Source: Pseudidiomarina woesei
GTDB lineage: Bacteria > Pseudomonadota > Gammaproteobacteria > Enterobacterales > Alteromonadaceae
NCBI RefSeq assembly: GCF_001418345.1
Contig: NZ_LIPW01000003.1
Location: 248,001 to 312,000 of the forward strand
Length of the DNA stretch: 64,000 bases
Reading direction: 5' to 3'
The notes under the pieces were generated by a model. That model saw only the letters and a list, made by a program, of their open reading frames with translations, was not told the origin of the DNA and ran no database searches. The first letter of the stretch is position 1; every line of letters starts with the position of its first letter. Made by a program: the position numbers and the translations under genes. Below are positions 61,210-64,000 of the stretch, one piece after another.

Positions 61210-62027
61210 AATTTTAGGTATCCATCATATACATGCTCAGCAGGGCCGGTCATACGTACTTGTTGGCCTGGCTGCCAGCGAATACTCAGTTGCCCACCCG
61301 GTAATTCAACCGTGACCTGTTCATCTAACTTGCCTTGGCGCATGCCAATAACTGCAGCAGCACACGCGCCGCTTCCACACGCTTGGGTTTCACCCACTCC
61401 GCGTTCATACACCCGTAACTTCACATGCTGGCGATCAACCACTTGCATAAAACCGACATTGACGCCTTCAGGAAAACGCTCATGCGTGGCGATAGCTTGA
61501 CCGAGCGAAGCAACCGGTGCGGTATCGATATTATCGACTTCAATCACACAATGCGGGTTGCCAATACCCATCACCCCACACAGAATAGTTTGGTCTTGCT
61601 CGCGCAGAATATAGGTCAGCTCTTCTTTGTTGGCCTTAAAAGGCACCTCGCTGGGGTTAAACTGCGGCTGCCCCATTTCAACCGTAATACGCCCATCGCG
61701 CTCATGGTGCAAGACCATTTTGCCGGCTTTGGTGCTCACCCGCAGATGATTGCGATTGCTCAAACCTTTTAGTTTCACAAACAAAGCAAAGCAGCGTGCG
61801 CCGTTGCCACATTGCGCTACTTCGCTGCCATCGGCATTAAAAATACGATAATGAAAGTCTAAATCAGGGTCATATGGCGGCTCAACTAACAACAGTTGGT
61901 CGAAGCCAATGCCACGGTGGCGATCTGCCCAGTGCCGAATTTGCTCAGGGTTCACATAAATATTCTGGGTTACCCCGTCAATCACCATGAAGTCATTGCC
62001 GAGCCCATGCATTTTGGCAAAATTCAT
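61206..62027 (-). CDS. dapF: Diaminopimelate epimerase
   Basis: Pyridoxal-free epimerase that converts LL- to meso-diaminopimelate for lysine and peptidoglycan synthesis. The two catalytic cysteines are in QCGNGARC (near residue 73) and QACGSGACA (near residue 215). Length is 273 residues. Four-base overlaps with lysA and with DUF484 show tight coupling. Confidence 0.96.
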   Translation of the reverse strand: MNFAKMHGLGNDFMVIDGVTQNIYVNPEQIRHWADRHRGIGFDQLLLVEPPYDPDLDFHYRIFNADGSEVAQCGNGARCFALFVKLKGLSNRNHLRVSTKAGKMVLHHERDGRITVEMGQPQFNPSEVPFKANKEELTYILREQDQTILCGVMGIGNPHCVIEVDNIDTAPVASLGQAIATHERFPEGVNVGFMQVVDRQHVKLRVYERGVGETQACGSGACAAAVIGMRQGKLDEQVTVELPGGQLSIRWQPGQQVRMTGPAEHVYDGYLKL

Positions 62028-63274
62028 TCAGGCGTCTCCAACAGGTATTCACCTTTCCATAAGTCTTCTAAGCGTTCACGCTCACGTATGAGTTGAACTT
62101 GCCCACCATTGACCATTACTTCAGCAGCCCGTGGACGCGTGTTGTAATTTGAGCTCATGGTAAAACCATAGGCGCCAGCGTTCATCACTGCCAGCCGATC
62201 ACCTTCTTGCGCCGATAAATGTCGCGCATGCCCCAAAAAATCACCGGTTTCACATACCGGCCCTACCACATCAACAATAGCCGTGTCGGCATCGCACTGA
62301 CGCACCGGAATAATGTCATGATAGGCTTGGTACAGAGCAGGACGCATCAAGTCATTCATTGCTGCATCAACCAATACAAAATTTTTATCCTCGCCCGATT
62401 TTAAATACTCTACCGTGGTAATTAACGCGCCCGCGTTTCCAACGATGGCACGGCCTGGTTCCAATAACAGAGTGAGGTTGCCAAGCTTTTCTGCACGCTC
62501 TAAAAGTGACTGCAAGTAAACACTCACATCGGGCGTGCGCTCCTGCTGATAGGGAATTCCCATACCACCACCCATATCAAGATGAGTAATCTGAATCCCT
62601 TCTTCACGCAGCTCATGAATCAGGTTCAGCATAATGTCGGCGGCATCTAGAAAGGGTTCGAGCGTTAAAATTTGTGAACCAATATGGCAATCTAACCCTT
62701 GTAAATTGATGTTCGGTAGCGCCATTGCACGCCGTGCCACGGCACGCGCATCCTGCATCGCAATACCAAATTTATTGGCTTTTAGGCCGGTTGAAATATA
62801 CGGGTGAGTTTGCGCATCAACATCTGGATTGACCCGCAACGATACTGGTGCCATAACACCATGCGTTTCGGCAACCTGGTTCAAACGCTCAAGCTCAGCA
62901 GCCGACTCTACATTGAAACAATAAATACCTTGCTCAAGCGCATAAGCCATTTCTTCTTGGCTTTTGGCTACGCCAGAAAACACCACGTCTTTGGCTTTAC
63001 CACCGGCCGCGAGCACCCGCGCCAGTTCGCCGCCAGAAACAATGTCAAACCCAGCGCCTAAGCGGGCTAATAAATTCAAAACAGCTAAGTTACTGTTCGC
63101 TTTTACGGCATAGCACAGCTTGTGCGGTGCAGGCCAATACGCCGCGAAACGCTGCCAGTTCGCGGTGATCTGTGTTTGCGAATACACGTACAGCGGTGTG
63201 CCGTAGGTATCGCTTAGCTCATTTATATTGCATTGTTCGGCGTGCAGTATGCCATTTACATAGTCAAAACTCAT
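62024..63274 (-). CDS. lysA: Diaminopimelate decarboxylase
   Basis: PLP enzyme that decarboxylates meso-diaminopimelate to lysine. The PLP-binding Lys58 is in [16 protein letters not shown] is near residue 197, the glycine-rich [10 protein letters not shown] is near 232 and [11 protein letters not shown] with the active-site Cys is near 340. Length is 416 residues, as usual. It overlaps lptM and dapF by four bases each. Confidence 0.96.
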   Translation of the reverse strand: MSFDYVNGILHAEQCNINELSDTYGTPLYVYSQTQITANWQRFAAYWPAPHKLCYAVKANSNLAVLNLLARLGAGFDIVSGGELARVLAAGGKAKDVVFSGVAKSQEEMAYALEQGIYCFNVESAAELERLNQVAETHGVMAPVSLRVNPDVDAQTHPYISTGLKANKFGIAMQDARAVARRAMALPNINLQGLDCHIGSQILTLEPFLDAADIMLNLIHELREEGIQITHLDMGGGMGIPYQQERTPDVSVYLQSLLERAEKLGNLTLLLEPGRAIVGNAGALITTVEYLKSGEDKNFVLVDAAMNDLMRPALYQAYHDIIPVRQCDADTAIVDVVGPVCETGDFLGHARHLSAQEGDRLAVMNAGAYGFTMSSNYNTRPRAAEVMVNGGQVQLIRERERLEDLWKGEYLLETPE

Positions 63275-63411
63275 GCCTGTTCAGCCTGCTCAGCGGGTTG
63301 ATTCTGCTCTGGTGGTGGGGGCAATTCTAACGGCCCTTTTTGTCCACACGCGGCGATAAAACCGAGCGTTCCTGCTACAATGATCAGACGCATTACTTTC
63401 AAGTTAAACAT
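63271..63411 (-). CDS. lptM: LptM (YifL)-like small lipoprotein
   Basis: Small lipoprotein of 46 residues. The lipobox FIAAC places the lipidated Cys at about residue 22, and CGQKGPLELPPP is the LptM/YifL signature (E. coli CGLKGPLYFPP). In E. coli LptM helps assemble the LPS translocon LptD-LptE. The ATG at 63411 gives a signal peptide of normal length; 63393 is an alternative. It overlaps lysA by an ATGA and diverges from cyaY. Confidence 0.85.
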   Translation of the reverse strand: MFNLKVMRLIIVAGTLGFIAACGQKGPLELPPPPEQNQPAEQAEQA

Positions 63412-63500
63412 CGGTAAACTGTACCTAATTATTACGGTTAAAATTGTTGTTGTGTCTATCATCGCATTGAGACGCGCAAATGTCATTATCAGGAGTTGAC

Positions 63501-63827
63501 ATGCAAGAGCACGAATACCACGAATTAGCTGAATCAACCATACTAGCCATTGAAGAAGCAGTTGAAGCCTGCGGCGTTGATATTGATTGTGAGTCAGGTG
63601 GCGACATTTTGGAATTAACCTTTCCAAACAACACAAAAATGGTCATCAACAAGCAGCCGCCATTGCACCAGTTATGGGTAGCTACCAAGTTTAATGGGCA
63701 TCATTTTGAGTGGCGCGATGGCCAATGGATTGATAATCGCACCGGCAGTGAGCTGTGGAGTTTGCTAAGCGAAGCCGCAAGCAAGCAAGCCGAAACCCCT
63801 ATTTCTCTATCACCTGCGGATTCATAG
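63501..63827 (+). CDS. cyaY: Frataxin-like iron protein CyaY
   Basis: Iron-binding regulator of Fe-S cluster assembly, 108 residues. The acidic first helix ([25 protein letters not shown], read in pieces) and the strands [31 protein letters not shown] with QPPxxQLW are the frataxin signature. CAGGAGTTGAC precedes the ATG at 63501; an upstream frame start at 63480 is less likely. It diverges from lptM, the usual arrangement, and hemC follows after nine bases on the same strand. Confidence 0.93.
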   Translation: MQEHEYHELAESTILAIEEAVEACGVDIDCESGGDILELTFPNNTKMVINKQPPLHQLWVATKFNGHHFEWRDGQWIDNRTGSELWSLLSEAASKQAETPISLSPADS

Positions 63828-63836
63828 GCCCTGTAC

Positions 63837-64000
63837 ATGAGTAAAACACTGACTATTGCCACCCGTAAAAGCTTACTCGCCATGTGGCAAGCAGAACACA
63901 TTAAAGCCCGACTAGAGCAGTTACACCCTGAGCTCAACGTTGAATTGCTGCCGATGAGCACCAAAGGCGATGTTATTTTGGACACGCCACTGGCCAAAAT
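63837..64000 (+). CDS. hemC: Porphobilinogen deaminase, N-terminal part (cut by window edge)
   Basis: Builds hydroxymethylbilane from four porphobilinogen molecules in haem synthesis. The 54 visible codons read [18 protein letters not shown] followed by [18 protein letters not shown], the N-terminal HemC pattern (RxSxLAxxQ and the TxGD loop, here with Lys). The rest is beyond the right edge. It follows cyaY on the same strand. Confidence 0.92.
   Translation, partial: MSKTLTIATRKSLLAMWQAEHIKARLEQLHPELNVELLPMSTKGDVILDTPLAK

Overview
The window is a chromosomal segment of a gammaproteobacterium. Gene order and protein families (mrcA/pilMNOPQ-aroKB-dam; cyaY/lptM-lysA-dapF-DUF484-xerC-yigB-uvrD) and the marine style of the accessory genes point to the Alteromonadales, probably the Idiomarinaceae. 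That placement is an inference from synteny and protein resemblance; no rRNA gene is present. I saw no tRNA or rRNA gene, CRISPR array, insertion sequence or prophage.

Layout. (1) 1-12270: mrcA (cut by the left edge) diverges from the type IV pilus operon pilMNOPQ, followed by aroK, aroB, dam (no damX between), elaA-like, rsmJ, a peroxiredoxin and a BaiN/YhiN flavoprotein. (2) 12317-16169: a remnant of a response-regulator receiver domain, then an scs-type periplasmic thiol-redox operon (scsA-like, scsB, scsD, scsC). (3) 16228-22762: an SDR dehydrogenase, a GDT1/MneA-type Mn exporter, a low-complexity secreted protein, an outer-membrane barrel, a secreted subtilase, and a divergent ECF sigma / anti-sigma / lipoprotein operon. 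(4) 22775-41530: a compact anaerobic and nitrogen-oxide module. It holds fnr, ric (ytfE), norR, ybaN, nnrS, ubiV-ubiU, ubiT, hemN, nrdG-nrdD, the quinol NO reductase norZ, tpm, narX-like, narK-like and narL. (5) 41552-50208: an indolepyruvate-type decarboxylase, trhP with a YfhL ferredoxin, and a LysR regulator divergent from gcdH, a fused E1-alpha/beta 2-oxoacid dehydrogenase and an unusual acyltransferase. (6) 50159-55587: MscS channel, an unrecognised protein, a Vgb-like beta-propeller, a LysE exporter and RecQ. (7) 55735-64000: rarD, uvrD, yigB, xerC, DUF484, dapF, lysA and lptM, divergent from cyaY and hemC (cut by the right edge).

How region 4 works together. The DNA carries readable control sites. 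A perfect FNR box and two NrdR boxes lie before nrdG-nrdD. Three GGT-N7-ACC NorR sites and a consensus sigma-54 promoter lie before norZ. A matching sigma-54/NorR/FNR-like set lies between ric and norR. NarL-type heptamers precede fnr, hemN, norZ and narK/narL, the last as a 7-2-7 pair. The inferred logic is that low oxygen (FNR) and nitrate/nitrite (NarX-NarL) switch on anaerobic quinone, haem and deoxynucleotide synthesis, while NO itself, through NorR and sigma-54, switches on NO reduction (NorZ) and Fe-S repair (Ric).

The most unusual sequence-level feature is a dispersed element of 30-bp arms, each made of four heptads plus CG. It is present at three distant loci, always just upstream of genes and twice as an inverted pair. 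The most intriguing gene set is the gcdH / E1 fusion / acyltransferase operon, which lacks a nearby E2/E3 and whose acyltransferase appears to lack the malonate-binding arginine.
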